From Lachnospiraceae bacterium C1.1 (GTDB taxonomy: Bacteria; Bacillota; Clostridia; Lachnospirales; Lachnospiraceae): 64,000 nucleotides of DNA. Below the pieces are notes generated by a model. It did not search any database. It was not told the origin of the DNA and saw only the letters and a program-made list of their open reading frames with translations. Below, piece after piece: positions 1-9,756 of this stretch (its first letter is position 1; each line of letters begins with the position of its first letter). The stretch covers positions 1,437,501-1,501,500 of the forward strand of contig JAUISW010000001.1 of NCBI GenBank assembly GCA_030434875.1, written 5' to 3'. Position numbers and translations under genes: made by a program.

Positions 1-1161
1 CCTGAAGAATACAAAAATCTTGAATTAAAAGATTATTCAGATATGCTCGTCATTCCGGGAATGACCGATCTTCATGTACATGCTCCACAGTACACCTTCC
101 GCGGCATCGGAATGGATCTCGAGCTGCTTGACTGGCTGAACAAGCATACATTTCCCGAAGAATCGCATTATGCAGACATTGAATATGCAAAGAAAGCATA
201 CTCATATTTTTCAAAAGACCTTAAACGATCATTTACAACAAGAGCTGTAATTTTTGCAACTATCCACAATGAGGCAACCATAGAGCTCATGGATCAGTTA
301 GAGGAAACAGGTATAATTTCATATGTCGGCCGGGTAAATATGGATCGTAACAGCGGAGACAGCCTTCTTACCGAAAAAACTGAAGACTCTGTAAAGGGAA
401 CCATAGAATGGCTTGATACAGTATCCGGCAGATATAAAAGAACAATGCCGATACTTACACCAAGATTTATCCCATCCTGCTCAGATGAACTAATGACAGC
501 ACTCGGAAAGCTTTCAGATGAAAGAAATATCCGTGTTCAGTCTCATCTTTCAGAAAATATTTCCGAAGTTGAATGGGTTAAGGAACTTGTTCCTGCGTCA
601 GACTGTTATGCAAATGCCTACGAAATTTTCAACACAATGGGAACCATCGACAGACCTACGATCATGGCCCACTGCGTATACAGCGATGAGCGTGAAATGG
701 AGATTCTTAAAAATCACGGTGCTTATATAGCACACTGCTCTGATTCCAATATGAATCTTACAAGTGGAATCGCTCCTATCCGCAAATTCCTCGATGCAGG
801 AATAAATGTCGGAATAGGTACCGATGTAGCAGCAGGATCATCCATGAATATGCTTAAGGCAATCCTTAATGCAATACAGGCATCTAAGATGTATTACCGC
901 CTCGCAGACCAGAATGTCAAGCCCCTCAGCTTTGAAGAGGTCTTCTATCTTGCAACCGAGGGCGGTGGCAGATATTTCGGAAAAGTCGGTTCCTTCAAAG
1001 AAGGCTACGATTTCGATGCACTTGTTCTTGACGATTCCGCTATGTACTCTATGAGAAAGCTTTCCGTGAGAGAACGTCTCGAAAGAACCTGCTACAACGA
1101 TGCCGATGTTTTTATTCAGCATAAATTTGTAAACGGAAACAACGTATTCAACAGGAAATAA
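1..1161 (+). CDS. guaD: Guanine deaminase, 5' end outside the window
   Basis: Zn-dependent amidohydrolase that converts guanine to xanthine and ammonia in purine salvage. The frame stays open to base 1, so the N-terminus lies outside the window; the ATG at 43 is internal, because the upstream codons read on into the family motif. Visible family motifs are PGMTDLHVHAPQ (metal-binding HxH), SHLSEN, MAHCVYSDE and GTDVAAGSSMNML (metal/catalytic Asp). The C-terminus looks complete and is followed by a perfect hairpin. Assignment to guanine deaminase rather than a general amidohydrolase rests on the HVHAPQ and FPEE signatures. It is the only purine gene here, so its operon context lies to the left. 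Confidence 0.88.
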   Translation, partial: PEEYKNLELKDYSDMLVIPGMTDLHVHAPQYTFRGIGMDLELLDWLNKHTFPEESHYADIEYAKKAYSYFSKDLKRSFTTRAVIFATIHNEATIELMDQLEETGIISYVGRVNMDRNSGDSLLTEKTEDSVKGTIEWLDTVSGRYKRTMPILTPRFIPSCSDELMTALGKLSDERNIRVQSHLSENISEVEWVKELVPASDCYANAYEIFNTMGTIDRPTIMAHCVYSDEREMEILKNHGAYIAHCSDSNMNLTSGIAPIRKFLDAGINVGIGTDVAAGSSMNMLKAILNAIQASKMYYRLADQNVKPLSFEEVFYLATEGGGRYFGKVGSFKEGYDFDALVLDDSAMYSMRKLSVRERLERTCYNDADVFIQHKFVNGNNVFNRK

Positions 1162-1170
1162 ACTTTAGAT

Positions 1171-1203
1171 TTGTAACTGTTCAGGTGCCCTGAACAGTTA
1201 CAA
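1171..1203. terminator. Perfect 15-bp hairpin after guaD
   Basis: Inverted repeat TTGTAACTGTTCAGG, 3-base loop, then its exact complement, followed by a T-rich stretch. It lies between the convergent guaD and AAA-ATPase genes and could terminate both. Its GTAACTGTTCA core resembles the ends of the MITE-like elements at 25294 and 30008. Confidence 0.65.
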
Positions 1204-1238
1204 TTGTTCTTTCTTAATCAGAATTTTCCCTCTCATAT

Positions 1239-2906
1239 TTAATCGGCTTTTTTTATCAGTAACTCTTTTCCTTCAAACACGAAGGCAAGTTTTTTTATTT
1301 TATCCTCTGAATAGCCGGCCGAGAGCAGCTCCTGTTCATATTTCTTATCCTCTATCTGTTTTAGAGCCTTGTCTGCAAGCTCTTCGAGGCTTTTATCTTT
1401 TTCACTCCGTCTTTTTGATTTGAATTCGATTATTATCGCATTATTGTTTTTATCCTTCGGACGGAGCATCACATCATACCTTCCGAGTCCGCTCTCACGG
1501 TTTGACTTGACCTCGTAGCTATTACGCAGTTCCACCAGCAGCCCTATTACAAGCCCGTGATAAAAATTCTCCGGTGCAGATTTTCCACTGCCATCGAAAG
1601 AGCTTATCATGCTTTCACATATTTCCGTGAGCGTGTCCATCATGTCATCTATATTGCATTCAAGCAGTGCCTTTACGAAATAGCTGTAATTCTCCCCTGC
1701 ATTTTCAAACCATCTCTCCACCATGAGGTTAAAACAGCTTTTGACCTCAAAGTTTGTCAGTCTGAGCCTGTATCTCGAATCCGGCAGGTCCGCCGACACG
1801 ATCTTCAGATATCCGCTTGCCAGCAGAAGGCTCCAGACTGCGTTTTTATTTTTTGACATTTCCCCGAAAACAAGCTGCTCATCGATCGTGGTCTCTATTA
1901 TCCCGCCGTTCAGCAGGGTCTCGAAGGATTTCTTGATCTCACCATCCCCCTCTTTTACGAGCTTCGACACAAGGGAATTAGAGCTTGTATTCGCCCAGTA
2001 TGGCTGGTATTTTCCCTCCTGAAGAAAAGATATTATTGACCACGGATTATAAATATCATCCGTATTTCCAAATTTAAACCCATCGTACCATTTCTTTACT
2101 TCTTCTTTTTCCTCAGAATAGCCATACTCGTCAAGGGAATCAAAAACCTCTTTTTCAGTAAAGCCAAAACAGTCAGCATACTTTTCTGATGAATTAGTGA
2201 TCACTTTCAGGTTATTCAGGTCTGAAAAAAGTGACTCACGGCTGACACGTGTTATTCCCATGAGCAGCGCCTTGTGCAGATACGGGTTGCTTTTGAGTGC
2301 CGAGTTAAACATGTTCCTCATGAAACTGACAATTTCATCCCAATAACCGTTTACATATGCCTCCTGCATTGGCGTATCATATTCATCCATTAAAATAATT
2401 ACCTTTTTACCGTAATGGTTACTCAGTAATTTGCAGAAATATCCTATGCACTCAGATGCAATATCCATATCCATATCAATGGATATCCGTTCAAAAAATC
2501 CCCGGTCTGCCTCATCAAGACCTGACTTAAGAAAAAACAGCTCTGATTTCATCTGATTAAATATAATATTGAATTTTGTCAATGCACTCCTGTAGTTTTC
2601 AGACTTAATCTTCGCAAATGACACAAAAAGCACCGGCCATTTCCCGCATTCCTGCATCATTTTGGAATCCTTGGAGACTTCCAGCCCCTCAAAAAGCTCC
2701 CTGCTGTTTTCCTGTCTTACAGAAAAGAATTTCTCAACCGTACTCAGCATCAATGTCTTTCCAAAACGGCGCGGACGAGTTATTAAGGTCACTTCGTCAT
2801 TTCCCTTCCACCATTCCGATATAAATTTTGTCTTATCTATATAAAAGTTCCTGCTCTTTATAGTGTCTTCAAAATCCTGTATTCCAAGTCCAACCGTTCT
2901 TTGCAT
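1239..2906 (-). CDS. AAA-ATPase-like protein with C-terminal PD-(D/E)XK nuclease domain
   Basis: About 555 residues. The N-terminal AAA-ATPase-like domain (PF09820 type) has a FYIDKTKFI entry motif, the Walker A variant RPRRFGKT (about residue 41) and a Walker B-like VIILMDEYDTPM. The C-terminal PD-(D/E)XK (DUF1703-type) domain has RYDVML followed by AIIIEFKSKRR. The family is expanded in Lachnospiraceae and Bacteroidetes and its biological role is unknown. I chose the ATG at 2906 because it follows GGAGG with 9-base spacing and matches where the family begins; a longer frame to 3074 would run into the end of cobQ. It is a single gene between guaD and cobQ, separated from cobQ by a hairpin. 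Confidence 0.82.
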   Translation of the reverse strand: MQRTVGLGIQDFEDTIKSRNFYIDKTKFISEWWKGNDEVTLITRPRRFGKTLMLSTVEKFFSVRQENSRELFEGLEVSKDSKMMQECGKWPVLFVSFAKIKSENYRSALTKFNIIFNQMKSELFFLKSGLDEADRGFFERISIDMDMDIASECIGYFCKLLSNHYGKKVIILMDEYDTPMQEAYVNGYWDEIVSFMRNMFNSALKSNPYLHKALLMGITRVSRESLFSDLNNLKVITNSSEKYADCFGFTEKEVFDSLDEYGYSEEKEEVKKWYDGFKFGNTDDIYNPWSIISFLQEGKYQPYWANTSSNSLVSKLVKEGDGEIKKSFETLLNGGIIETTIDEQLVFGEMSKNKNAVWSLLLASGYLKIVSADLPDSRYRLRLTNFEVKSCFNLMVERWFENAGENYSYFVKALLECNIDDMMDTLTEICESMISSFDGSGKSAPENFYHGLVIGLLVELRNSYEVKSNRESGLGRYDVMLRPKDKNNNAIIIEFKSKRRSEKDKSLEELADKALKQIEDKKYEQELLSAGYSEDKIKKLAFVFEGKELLIKKAD

Positions 2907-2942
2907 TACAGTATGCCTCCTCTGATAACGCATGTTATTTTC

Positions 2943-2994
2943 GTAACTATTCAGCAGCACGAAGCAGTTGCTGCTGAGCGACTGCCCAGTAACC
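2943..2994. repeat. Short palindromic element with GTAACT/AGTAAC-like ends
   Basis: Inner 9-bp perfect stem (TCAGCAGCA with TGCTGCTGA, 9-base loop), bounded by GTAACTATTCA and CAGTAAC. It lies between the cobQ stop and the start of the AAA-ATPase gene. The outer bases resemble the MITE-like ends found elsewhere in the window, but the element is much shorter and I see no target duplication. Confidence 0.45.
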
Positions 2995-3024
2995 CTAATC
3001 AGTTGCTGATGTCCACACAATACT

Positions 3025-4458
3025 TCAATCAATGAGCTTTTCAATGTCAAGACACTCTGATAATGTAAGGGCAAGCTTTGAATATGCCTCTTCCCTGATT
3101 TCTTTATTACTCTTGTTTTTAGCTGTTTTCAGATCAATGCCCTTATCCTTGCAGATAGCTTCAACTATTTTAGACGCTATCCCCTCTGCATCAAAAATCC
3201 CATGAACATAGCTTCCATAAATGTTACCGCGATTCACAGAAGGAAAGGTGGATTCACCCATATGGATCTCATAGCCCTCATATTGCATGCCGGAAAGATT
3301 AGATAACTTTCCCTCTAATTTCGGGAACTTTCCGCTTGTCTGTCTTCTGTTTTTTTGTCTTTTAAGCAGCGTCTTTATCGGTAAAAGTTCAAGCCCACGA
3401 ATCTCTTTTATATCTGATTCCAAAGAGTCCGGATCTGAAATCTTCTCTCCCAGCATCTGATATCCGCCGCAGATTCCAAAGACGATCCCGCCCTTTGCGG
3501 CAAAACGTTTTATCAACGCTTCCAGACCGCCTTCACGAAGCCATATCAGGTCTTCTGTTGTATTTTTACTTCCGGGAATAATTACCATATCCGGATCACC
3601 AAATTCTTCAGGAGAAGAAATATATCTGAGCGAAAGATCATCTATATTTTCAAATATATCGAAATCCGAAAAATTGGAAATTCTGGGAAGTCTCATAACT
3701 GCAATATCCACAAGTCCCTTACCGGATTTTTTATTAAAGCGTTCCGTCAGTGAATCCTCATCCGGAAGATCCAGCTTCATATATGGAACCACACCAAGTA
3801 CCGGTATACCTGTCTTTTCTTCCAGAAAATCCAGTCCGGATCTCAGCAGCGAAACATCACCCCTGAATTTATTTATGATAAAACCTTTTATACGTTTTCT
3901 TTCATTCTCAGTTAAAAGCTCTACCGTTCCTACAAGCTGGGCAAAAACTCCACCCCTGTCGATATCTCCCACCAATATTACAGGCGCATCGACCAGCTCG
4001 GCAAGACCCATATTTACTATGTCATTTTCTCTTAAATTTATCTCGGCAGGACTTCCGGCACCTTCTATAACTATTGCGTCAAAATGCTCTTCCAGATAAT
4101 TAAAAGCTCTCATTATATCCGGGATAAAATCTTTTTTTCTGGAAAAATATTCACGTGCACTCATATTCCCAAGAACTTCTCCGTTTACGATAACCTGAGA
4201 GCCCGTATCATTGGTGGGTTTCAGGAGGATCGGATTCATCTGGGCGATCGGCTCTGTTTTAGCTGCCTCAGCCTGAGTGACCTGTGCACGTCCCATTTCA
4301 AGTCCATTTCTGGTTATATAAGAATTTAGCGCCATATTCTGTGATTTGAATGGTGCCGTTTTTATTCCTTTTTCTGTTAAAAGACGGCAAAGTCCGGCGG
4401 TGAGAATTGATTTTCCCACCCCGGACATTGTGCCCTGTATCATTATTTTTTTAGTCAT
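3025..4458 (-). CDS. cobQ: Cobyric acid synthase
   Basis: Glutamine-dependent amidotransferase that amidates four side chains of adenosylcobyrinic acid a,c-diamide in cobalamin synthesis. 477 residues, normal for CobQ/CbiP. The N-terminal P-loop dethiobiotin-synthetase-like domain has [10 protein letters not shown], then [10 protein letters not shown] and [13 protein letters not shown]. The C-terminal class I glutaminase-like domain has [11 protein letters not shown] (catalytic Cys) and GSYVHGIF (His). The ATG overlaps the glgP stop by 4 bases (ATGA), so it is probably translationally coupled to the glycogen genes. No other cobalamin gene is in the window, which makes the partnership with malQ-glgP unusual. 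Function is well supported; the reason for the linkage is not. Confidence 0.93.
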   Translation of the reverse strand: MTKKIMIQGTMSGVGKSILTAGLCRLLTEKGIKTAPFKSQNMALNSYITRNGLEMGRAQVTQAEAAKTEPIAQMNPILLKPTNDTGSQVIVNGEVLGNMSAREYFSRKKDFIPDIMRAFNYLEEHFDAIVIEGAGSPAEINLRENDIVNMGLAELVDAPVILVGDIDRGGVFAQLVGTVELLTENERKRIKGFIINKFRGDVSLLRSGLDFLEEKTGIPVLGVVPYMKLDLPDEDSLTERFNKKSGKGLVDIAVMRLPRISNFSDFDIFENIDDLSLRYISSPEEFGDPDMVIIPGSKNTTEDLIWLREGGLEALIKRFAAKGGIVFGICGGYQMLGEKISDPDSLESDIKEIRGLELLPIKTLLKRQKNRRQTSGKFPKLEGKLSNLSGMQYEGYEIHMGESTFPSVNRGNIYGSYVHGIFDAEGIASKIVEAICKDKGIDLKTAKNKSNKEIREEAYSKLALTLSECLDIEKLID

Positions 4459-6731
4459 TTAAGTTTCCAAATATCACGATTATACTCAGCAATGGTTCTG
4501 TCTGATGAGAAGAATCCTGCTTTTGCAATATTTACGAGCATCATCTTCTTCCACTTGTCCTGATCCTCGAAATCATCAAAAATCTTATCCTTCTCTTTGA
4601 TATAATCTTCCAGATCAATAAGTGTCATGAACCAGTCTTTATTTAAGAGTTCTTTATAAAGTCTCTCAAGGTTCTCTTTGTGACCTACCTTCAAAGCCTT
4701 ATCGCTTACAATGAAATCAACAGCCTCTTTAATGACTTTTGACTTATTGTAATAATCCTTTGAAACATAGTCAGCCTTTGCATAGTGATTGATAACTGTA
4801 TCACTGTCTACACCGAAAATGTAGATATTGTCATCTCCAACAAGCTGATGAATCTCCACATTCGCACCGTCATCGGTTCCAAGTGTTACGGCACCGTTAA
4901 GCATAAACTTCATGTTTGAAGTTCCGGATGCTTCCTTTGAAGCAAGTGAAATCTGCTCTGAAACGTCACATGCTGGAATGAGTTTTTCTGCATAATCAAC
5001 GTTATAGTTTGTAACCATGACAACTTTAAGATAAGGACTTACATCCTTGTCATTATTAACGATCTCCTGCAGCACGAGAAGCAGATGTATAATATCTCTT
5101 GCTATAACATAAGCCGGTGCAGCCTTTGCTCCGAAAATGCAGGTTATAGGACGCTTCGGCTTTTTGCCTGCCTTGATCTCTAAATACTTGTTAATGATAT
5201 AAAGCGCATTCATCTGCTGGCGCTTATATTCATGCAGCCTCTTTACCTGTATGTCAAAGATCGAATCTGCATCAATATCAACTCCTTCACGCTCTTTGAT
5301 TATCTTAACAAGATCTGCCTTCTTCTGATCCTTGATCGCGCGAATCTCATCGAGTACCTTCTTGTCATCCTTAAATTTAAGGAGTTTCTCAAGGTCATCA
5401 GCATCTTTTCTATAGGTCTTTCCTATTGTCTTATCAAGAAGCGCTGCGAGCGGTCTGTTGCACTCAAGAAGCCAGCGTCTGAAGGTGATTCCGTTGGTCT
5501 TGTTGTTAAATTTAAGCGGATAGAGCTGATAGAAAGGATTAAGTTCTGTCTCCTTTAAGATATCTGTATGGATCGCAGCAACACCATTTACGGAATATCC
5601 GTAATGAATGTCGATATGAGCCATGTGGACTCTCTTTTCATCATCGATGATCCATACCTTTGGATTATAGCTGTAAGCCTTCTTTATCCTGTTTGCAAGC
5701 TCTTTGATGATCGGTACAAGCACCGGAACAACCTTTTCAAGATAAGCTAAAGGCCATTTTTCGAGCGCTTCTGCAAGGATCGTATGGTTTGTGTAAGCAC
5801 AAGTCTTAGAAACCACATCGATCGCATCATCAAAGGTAAATTCCTCTTCCTGGGTCAGAATCCTTATAAGCTCAGGAATGACCATCGTAGGATGAGTATC
5901 ATTTATCTGGATCGCTACATGCTCATTCAAGGTATGAAGGTCATATCCCTTGTCCTTCATTTCTTTTATAATGAGCTGTGCTCCGTTTGAAACCATGAAA
6001 TACTGCTGATAGATTCTTAAGAGATTTCCTGCTTCGTCGGAATCATCAGGATAGAGGAAAAGGGTAAGGTTCTTATCAACCTTAGTCTTGTCAAAGTCTA
6101 TTCCCTTTTTAACAAGCGATTCATCCACGCCTTCAAGGTCAAAGAGATGAAGCTTGCTCATTCCGCTGTCATAGCCGACTACATCAATATCATACATGAC
6201 AGATTTAACTGTCTTATCACCGAATTTAACATCAAAGGAAACATCGGTCTTTCTGAGCCATGAATCCTTTTTATCGATCCAGGTATCCTTCTCAGCATTC
6301 TGCAGATGATCCTTAAATACCTGCTTGAAAAGTCCATAATGATAGTTGAGTCCTATTCCGGCTCCTGGAAGTCCCAAAGTAGCGATGGAGTCCATAAAGC
6401 AGGCTGCAAGACGTCCAAGTCCTCCGTTTCCAAGTGAAGGCTCCGGCTCTTCTGCTTCTATCTCTGTAAGGCTCTTTCCGTTCTCCTTAAGGATTTCCTC
6501 TATCTCATCATAAACGCCGAGATTTATGAGGTTATTGGACAAAAGCTTTCCTATAAGGAATTCCGCAGAAATATAATAAACCTGTCTGTCTCCGCTGTTG
6601 TAGGCCTTGTCGGCCATCAGATTTTTCGTAAGCTGCAGCAGCACATGATAAAGCTCTGCCGTAGTACACTGATTTATAGGCCTTCCATAAAGTTTCCTTG
6701 CCAGTTCATCAAATCTTCCCTTCAATTGCAT
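4455..6731 (-). CDS. glgP: Glycogen/maltodextrin phosphorylase
   Basis: GT35 phosphorylase that releases glucose 1-phosphate from alpha-1,4-glucans in the cytoplasm. 758 residues. Visible features are the [15 protein letters not shown] motif, [14 protein letters not shown], and the pyridoxal-phosphate region [15 protein letters not shown] with the PLP lysine, followed by [10 protein letters not shown]. It is the second gene of a minus-strand operon, 69 bases after malQ, and its stop overlaps the start of cobQ. The pairing with 4-alpha-glucanotransferase points to maltodextrin or storage-glycogen breakdown. Sequence alone does not separate glycogen from maltodextrin preference. Confidence 0.93.
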   Translation of the reverse strand: MQLKGRFDELARKLYGRPINQCTTAELYHVLLQLTKNLMADKAYNSGDRQVYYISAEFLIGKLLSNNLINLGVYDEIEEILKENGKSLTEIEAEEPEPSLGNGGLGRLAACFMDSIATLGLPGAGIGLNYHYGLFKQVFKDHLQNAEKDTWIDKKDSWLRKTDVSFDVKFGDKTVKSVMYDIDVVGYDSGMSKLHLFDLEGVDESLVKKGIDFDKTKVDKNLTLFLYPDDSDEAGNLLRIYQQYFMVSNGAQLIIKEMKDKGYDLHTLNEHVAIQINDTHPTMVIPELIRILTQEEEFTFDDAIDVVSKTCAYTNHTILAEALEKWPLAYLEKVVPVLVPIIKELANRIKKAYSYNPKVWIIDDEKRVHMAHIDIHYGYSVNGVAAIHTDILKETELNPFYQLYPLKFNNKTNGITFRRWLLECNRPLAALLDKTIGKTYRKDADDLEKLLKFKDDKKVLDEIRAIKDQKKADLVKIIKEREGVDIDADSIFDIQVKRLHEYKRQQMNALYIINKYLEIKAGKKPKRPITCIFGAKAAPAYVIARDIIHLLLVLQEIVNNDKDVSPYLKVVMVTNYNVDYAEKLIPACDVSEQISLASKEASGTSNMKFMLNGAVTLGTDDGANVEIHQLVGDDNIYIFGVDSDTVINHYAKADYVSKDYYNKSKVIKEAVDFIVSDKALKVGHKENLERLYKELLNKDWFMTLIDLEDYIKEKDKIFDDFEDQDKWKKMMLVNIAKAGFFSSDRTIAEYNRDIWKLK

Positions 6732-6800
6732 TTATTCTCCTTTCAATCACATAAAAATTAATGAACCCCTTTAGCTGATCACTCATATCCAATAAAAATT

Positions 6801-8291
6801 TTATCTCACATAGATCTCAGCCATATCCCGAAGCCGCTTCTGCAGTTTCTTCGTAAAAGCATTTTTCTTCATGCGCCAGATCCAGTTGTAGCCAAGAGTT
6901 GACGGCATATTGATCCTGGCTTCACTCCCCAGTGAAAGTACATCTTGCATTGGTATCATTGCCAGATTTGCAGTAGACATATAGGCAAGCCTTATAAATT
7001 CCCACGGAATTTCCTTCTCAGGAACATCTTTAAGCTTCATATATTTGTCGGCATATGCCTTTGTCTTTTTGTCAAGTTTACGATACCAGCCAAGTGTTGT
7101 GTCATTATCATGTGTTCCGGTATAAACTACACAGTTTTTATCAAAATTGTGAGGCTGGTAGGGCGAGTCTCCAAGCGCATCAAAAGCAAACTGCAGTATT
7201 TTCATTCCGGGATATCCCGTTCTCTTGACAAGTCTTAATACTGCCGGTGTCAGGATTCCAAGATCCTCAGCTATAACCTTTCTTTCGCCCATGACTTCCT
7301 TCATGGTTTTGAAAAGCTCATAACCGGGGCCCTTTTCCCACTTGCCTTCCTTCGCAGTTTTAGCCCCGTAAGGAATATTAAAATAAGATTCAAAACCCCT
7401 GAAATGATCGATCCTCACCATATCATAAAGCTCATAGCTTTTTTTGATCCTCCTCATCCACCATTCGTAATGAGTCTTTTTATGATATTCCCAGTCATAA
7501 AGAGGATTTCCCCACAGCTGTCCTGTAGCTGAAAATGCATCCGGCGGACAGCCTGCAACACCTGTCGGATCTGAGTTTTCATCAAACTGGAAAAGCTCAG
7601 GATTACTCCAGGCATCCGAACTGTCAAATGCAACATAAATAGGCAGATCACCTATGATCTCGACGCCCTTTTTATTTGCATATTTTTTTAAGGATATCCA
7701 CTCTGTAAAAAATTCATATTGAATAAATTTATAAAATAGAATATCCTCAGCAAATTTTTTCTTTGCAGCTTCAATTGCCTTAGGATTTCGCAATTTTATG
7801 TCTTCGTCCCATTCAGCCCATGACTTATTTTCATAGGATTTTTTGACAGACATATAAAGTGCATAATCTTCAAGCCAATATGCATTATCTCTTTCAAAAT
7901 GGTGAAAATTTTTATCAGCATTTATCTTGCTGTTCTTAAATGCGATCCGTAATAATTTGAAGCGCGATTCCCATATTAATCCATAATCAATCTTCTCTTT
8001 ATTCTTGCCAAAATTAAAGCTGTCAGCTTCTTTCTTGCTTATCCAGCCTTTTTTGATAAGAGTCTTAGGATCTATGAAATACGGATTACCTGCGAAAGTT
8101 GAAAATGACTGATATGGACTGTCTCCATAGCTTGTCGCACCAAGCGGAAGGATTTGCCAATAGGATTGACCCGCTGCAGCCAGATTATCTGCAAACTGAT
8201 AGGCCTCTTCTGAAAAACAGCCTATTCCATAGTCTGATGCCAGCGATGTTATCGGCATAAGAATGCCGCATCTTCGCGTTTTTTCTTTCAT
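6801..8291 (-). CDS. malQ: 4-alpha-glucanotransferase (amylomaltase)
   Basis: GH77 disproportionating enzyme that transfers alpha-1,4-glucan segments, lengthening short maltodextrins so that phosphorylase can use them. About 496 residues. Motifs: the N-terminal SYWQILPLGATSYGDSPYQ region; VEIIGDLPIYVAFDSSD; YDMVRIDHFRGFE, carrying the catalytic nucleophile Asp; VIAEDLGILTP with the acid/base Glu; and YTGTHDNDTTLGW. I start it at 8291, where an AGGTGA precedes the ATG at 6-base spacing; a 9-codon upstream extension is unlikely. It is the first gene of malQ-glgP-cobQ. Confidence 0.93.
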   Translation of the reverse strand: MKEKTRRCGILMPITSLASDYGIGCFSEEAYQFADNLAAAGQSYWQILPLGATSYGDSPYQSFSTFAGNPYFIDPKTLIKKGWISKKEADSFNFGKNKEKIDYGLIWESRFKLLRIAFKNSKINADKNFHHFERDNAYWLEDYALYMSVKKSYENKSWAEWDEDIKLRNPKAIEAAKKKFAEDILFYKFIQYEFFTEWISLKKYANKKGVEIIGDLPIYVAFDSSDAWSNPELFQFDENSDPTGVAGCPPDAFSATGQLWGNPLYDWEYHKKTHYEWWMRRIKKSYELYDMVRIDHFRGFESYFNIPYGAKTAKEGKWEKGPGYELFKTMKEVMGERKVIAEDLGILTPAVLRLVKRTGYPGMKILQFAFDALGDSPYQPHNFDKNCVVYTGTHDNDTTLGWYRKLDKKTKAYADKYMKLKDVPEKEIPWEFIRLAYMSTANLAMIPMQDVLSLGSEARINMPSTLGYNWIWRMKKNAFTKKLQKRLRDMAEIYVR

Positions 8292-8599
8292 GAATTCACC
8301 TGTACCAACTTCTGTCAAAGCTGCCCGATCCGTTCGGACCTGCAGTTTGCTGCTCGTCTCATATGTTTCACGAAATCCAAACTAAATGAGAGTTTATATT
8401 TACAAGTTACGGGTTACTATAACAGATAAAAACTACTATACTAAAAGTAATATTATACATATTGTCAAATTTATTATATACTATTATACAAAAAAATTAA
8501 ATAATTTAAGCCATATTTTGTGATATTACATTAAAAGTAATAAATAATTGCGTTTACTATATTCGCTTAACTAATAATATTTTTTCCGGAGGTTCGCTA
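8292..8599. promoter_or_regulatory. Divergent intergenic region between malQ and the recombinase gene
   Basis: 308 bases, AT-rich in the half near the recombinase. TGTCAA at 8463-8468 reads as TTGACA on the minus strand, with a weak -10 (TTTAGT) 17 bases on, for malQ. On the plus strand the overlapping TTGTCA at 8462 is followed at 17 bases by TATACA, for the recombinase gene. Both -10 elements are poor, so these are tentative overlapping divergent promoters. No gene or structured RNA is evident. Confidence 0.3.
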
Positions 8600-9649
8600 A
8601 TGTCAGAATATAAAGATCAGAAAAACTATGAAGCCCGTCAGAAGGCAAATCTCATAATCGCCGAGCTGCCGCCCTTTGTACGCGACTATTTTCTCGAGCG
8701 CGAGATACGTCTTTCTGCCATGTCCATATATTCGTATGCAGGCCAGCTGAAAACTTTTTTTAATTTCCTGCATGATTCTAATTCTTATTTTAAGAATAAA
8801 AGTTTAAGAGAGATAAGCCTTGAGGATCTCGATAATTTAAATGACAGGGACATTGTCGAATTTCTGCATTACCTCAGAAATTATCCCGAGAAAACAAGAG
8901 ACGGCAAAATTCGTTATGTTGAATGCTCTTCCACCACTATCCAGCACTACATGGTTACCTTAAATACCTTCTGGAAATATTTCTATGTAAGAAAGATGCT
9001 GCATTCCAATCCTATCGACCTTATCACAAGAGCCCGTCTTCCCAAAAAAGAAGTAATATATCTAGACAAGGATGATAAAAACCAGTTCGTTGAAACTGTC
9101 AAATCCGGGACAGGTCTGAGCAAGCGCCAGAGCAAGTTCCATGAAAAGAACCGTGAACGTGACACCGCAATAATTCAGATATTCCTCGCCACCGGAATCC
9201 GAGTTTCGGAGCTAGTCGGAATGGACATAGATGATATCAATCTCCGCCGACACAGTATCAATGTCTACCGAAAGGGCGGTAATTTCGATACTGTCTATTT
9301 CAGCGACAGTGCGGGCGAATATCTCGAAGCCTATCTCGCATGCCGAGAAAAATACAAACCTCTTCAGGACGAAAGAGCTGTTTTCCTCAACCGTTCCGGA
9401 GAGCGGATAAGCGTACGCTCTGTTGAGCTTATGGTCAAAAAGTATATTTCAGCTTCTGTCCCCTCCGAAGCCAAGAGAATAACTCCCCACAAGCTCAGAA
9501 GTACCTACGCTGAAACTATGCTCAAAGCCACCGGAGGCGACCTTGAGCGAGTTCAGAAGCTCCTCGGTCACTCCTCCATCACCTCAACGACCCACTACGT
9601 CGCCAGCACTGAAGAAGAAAAAGAGGCTGTTCGAAATCTTTCGGATTGA
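8600..9649 (+). CDS. Tyrosine recombinase, XerC/XerD-like
   Basis: 349-residue phage-integrase-family recombinase. The N-terminal SAM-like core-binding domain covers about residues 20-130. The C-terminal catalytic domain shows Arg in ATGIRVSELVGMD, HKLR in TPHKLRSTYAETML, and LLGHSSITSTTHYV with the second His and the nucleophile Tyr. The start is set by CCGGAGG 8 bases upstream. Size and motifs fit a chromosomal XerC/XerD-type or orphan integrase. There is no adjacent excisionase, att duplication or cargo gene, so dimer resolution or housekeeping recombination is as likely as mobility. Confidence 0.88.
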   Translation: MSEYKDQKNYEARQKANLIIAELPPFVRDYFLEREIRLSAMSIYSYAGQLKTFFNFLHDSNSYFKNKSLREISLEDLDNLNDRDIVEFLHYLRNYPEKTRDGKIRYVECSSTTIQHYMVTLNTFWKYFYVRKMLHSNPIDLITRARLPKKEVIYLDKDDKNQFVETVKSGTGLSKRQSKFHEKNRERDTAIIQIFLATGIRVSELVGMDIDDINLRRHSINVYRKGGNFDTVYFSDSAGEYLEAYLACREKYKPLQDERAVFLNRSGERISVRSVELMVKKYISASVPSEAKRITPHKLRSTYAETMLKATGGDLERVQKLLGHSSITSTTHYVASTEEEKEAVRNLSD

Positions 9650-9756
9650 TTATACGTTTTCACACAGTCAAAGCTATTGCATTTTGGAAAGAAACCCATT
9701 ATTATTTATTTGTTTTTGAACTATAAATTCAATAGATTCAGGGTAAGTTTTATTTT

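Noticed and set aside
8600..9649. Integrase of a genomic island extending to 12.6 kb
   Set aside because: No tRNA target, att duplication or mobility genes; the neighbours are ordinary transporter and tRNA-modification genes.
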